Assembly (NCBI RefSeq): GCF_029960115.1
Contig: NZ_JASCOZ010000017.1
Span: 1-45,466 of the forward strand
DNA from: Stenotrophomonas sp. PS02289
GTDB lineage: Bacteria; Pseudomonadota; Gammaproteobacteria; Xanthomonadales; Xanthomonadaceae
Reading direction: 5' to 3'
Length of the DNA: 45,466 nt
How positions within the stretch are numbered: position 1 is the stretch's first letter; each line of letters opens with the position of its first letter. The translations under genes and the position numbers were made by a program. Below are positions 45,428 to 45,466 of this stretch, in pieces. The notes under the pieces are model-generated. The model was not told the DNA's origin and did not search any database. It saw only the letters and a program-made list of their open reading frames with translations.

Positions 45428-45466
45428 GGGGGGGGGGGGGGGGCGGGGCGCGGGGGGGGGGGGGCG
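45428..45466. other. G-rich terminal run, probable artefact
   Basis: Nearly pure G interrupted by a few C to the last base. The composition is unlike any other part of the window. It most likely reflects low-quality read ends at a contig edge. Confidence 0.75.

Overview
The window looks like a chromosomal segment of a Xanthomonadaceae bacterium, most likely Stenotrophomonas or a close relative. The evidence is high GC, GTAG-headed REP palindromes of the Stenotrophomonas type, a serC-pheA-aroA block, and the five-step hut pathway (HutF plus HutG). All functions are read from sequence alone; no searches were run.

Region 1 (about 0.1-22.3 kb) is the most striking part. Fourteen genes lie on the minus strand, mostly joined by 4-nt ATGA/GTGA overlaps, and are divergent from a PAS-AraC regulator. 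In transcription order they encode 4-hydroxyproline 2-epimerase, a three-subunit D-hydroxyproline dehydrogenase, a pyrroline-hydroxy-carboxylate deaminase (DapA family), a 2-oxoglutarate-semialdehyde dehydrogenase, a cytosolic M24 prolidase, two exported DUF885 metallopeptidase-like proteins, an APC amino-acid permease, an exported S9 (DPP-IV-like) peptidase, an exported GH35 enzyme, a Tat-exported six-hairpin glycosidase and a Tat-exported GH146 beta-L-arabinofuranosidase. Together this reads as a locus for hydroxyproline-rich plant glycoprotein (extensin or AGP type): strip arabinose and galactose, cut Pro/Hyp peptides, import them, and convert Hyp to 2-oxoglutarate. A nearly identical palindrome sits before the epimerase and before the two-gene glycosidase block.

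Region 2 (22.3-26.2 kb) is accessory in character: a lone REP, an ECF sigma factor with a membrane partner, a small helix-hairpin-helix protein, a DUF2188 protein, a lower-GC stretch with RNA-like hairpins and a possible 50-aa ORF, a frameshifted HsdR-N-like nuclease gene, a chain of hairpins, and tRNA-Ser(TGA).

Region 3 (26.2-37.9 kb) is mostly housekeeping: a LysR regulator/azoR pair, serS, two TonB-domain proteins, aroA, pheA, serC, an FHA protein, two PHA-granule-type proteins, a membrane-anchored Mrr-like protein, then tandem 18-bp repeats and a REP pair.

Region 4 (37.9-45.4 kb) is the complete histidine-utilisation cluster: hutF-hutC on minus and hutI-hutH-hutG-hutU on plus, around a candidate HutC operator. 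The window ends in a G-rich run that is probably a sequencing or assembly artefact.
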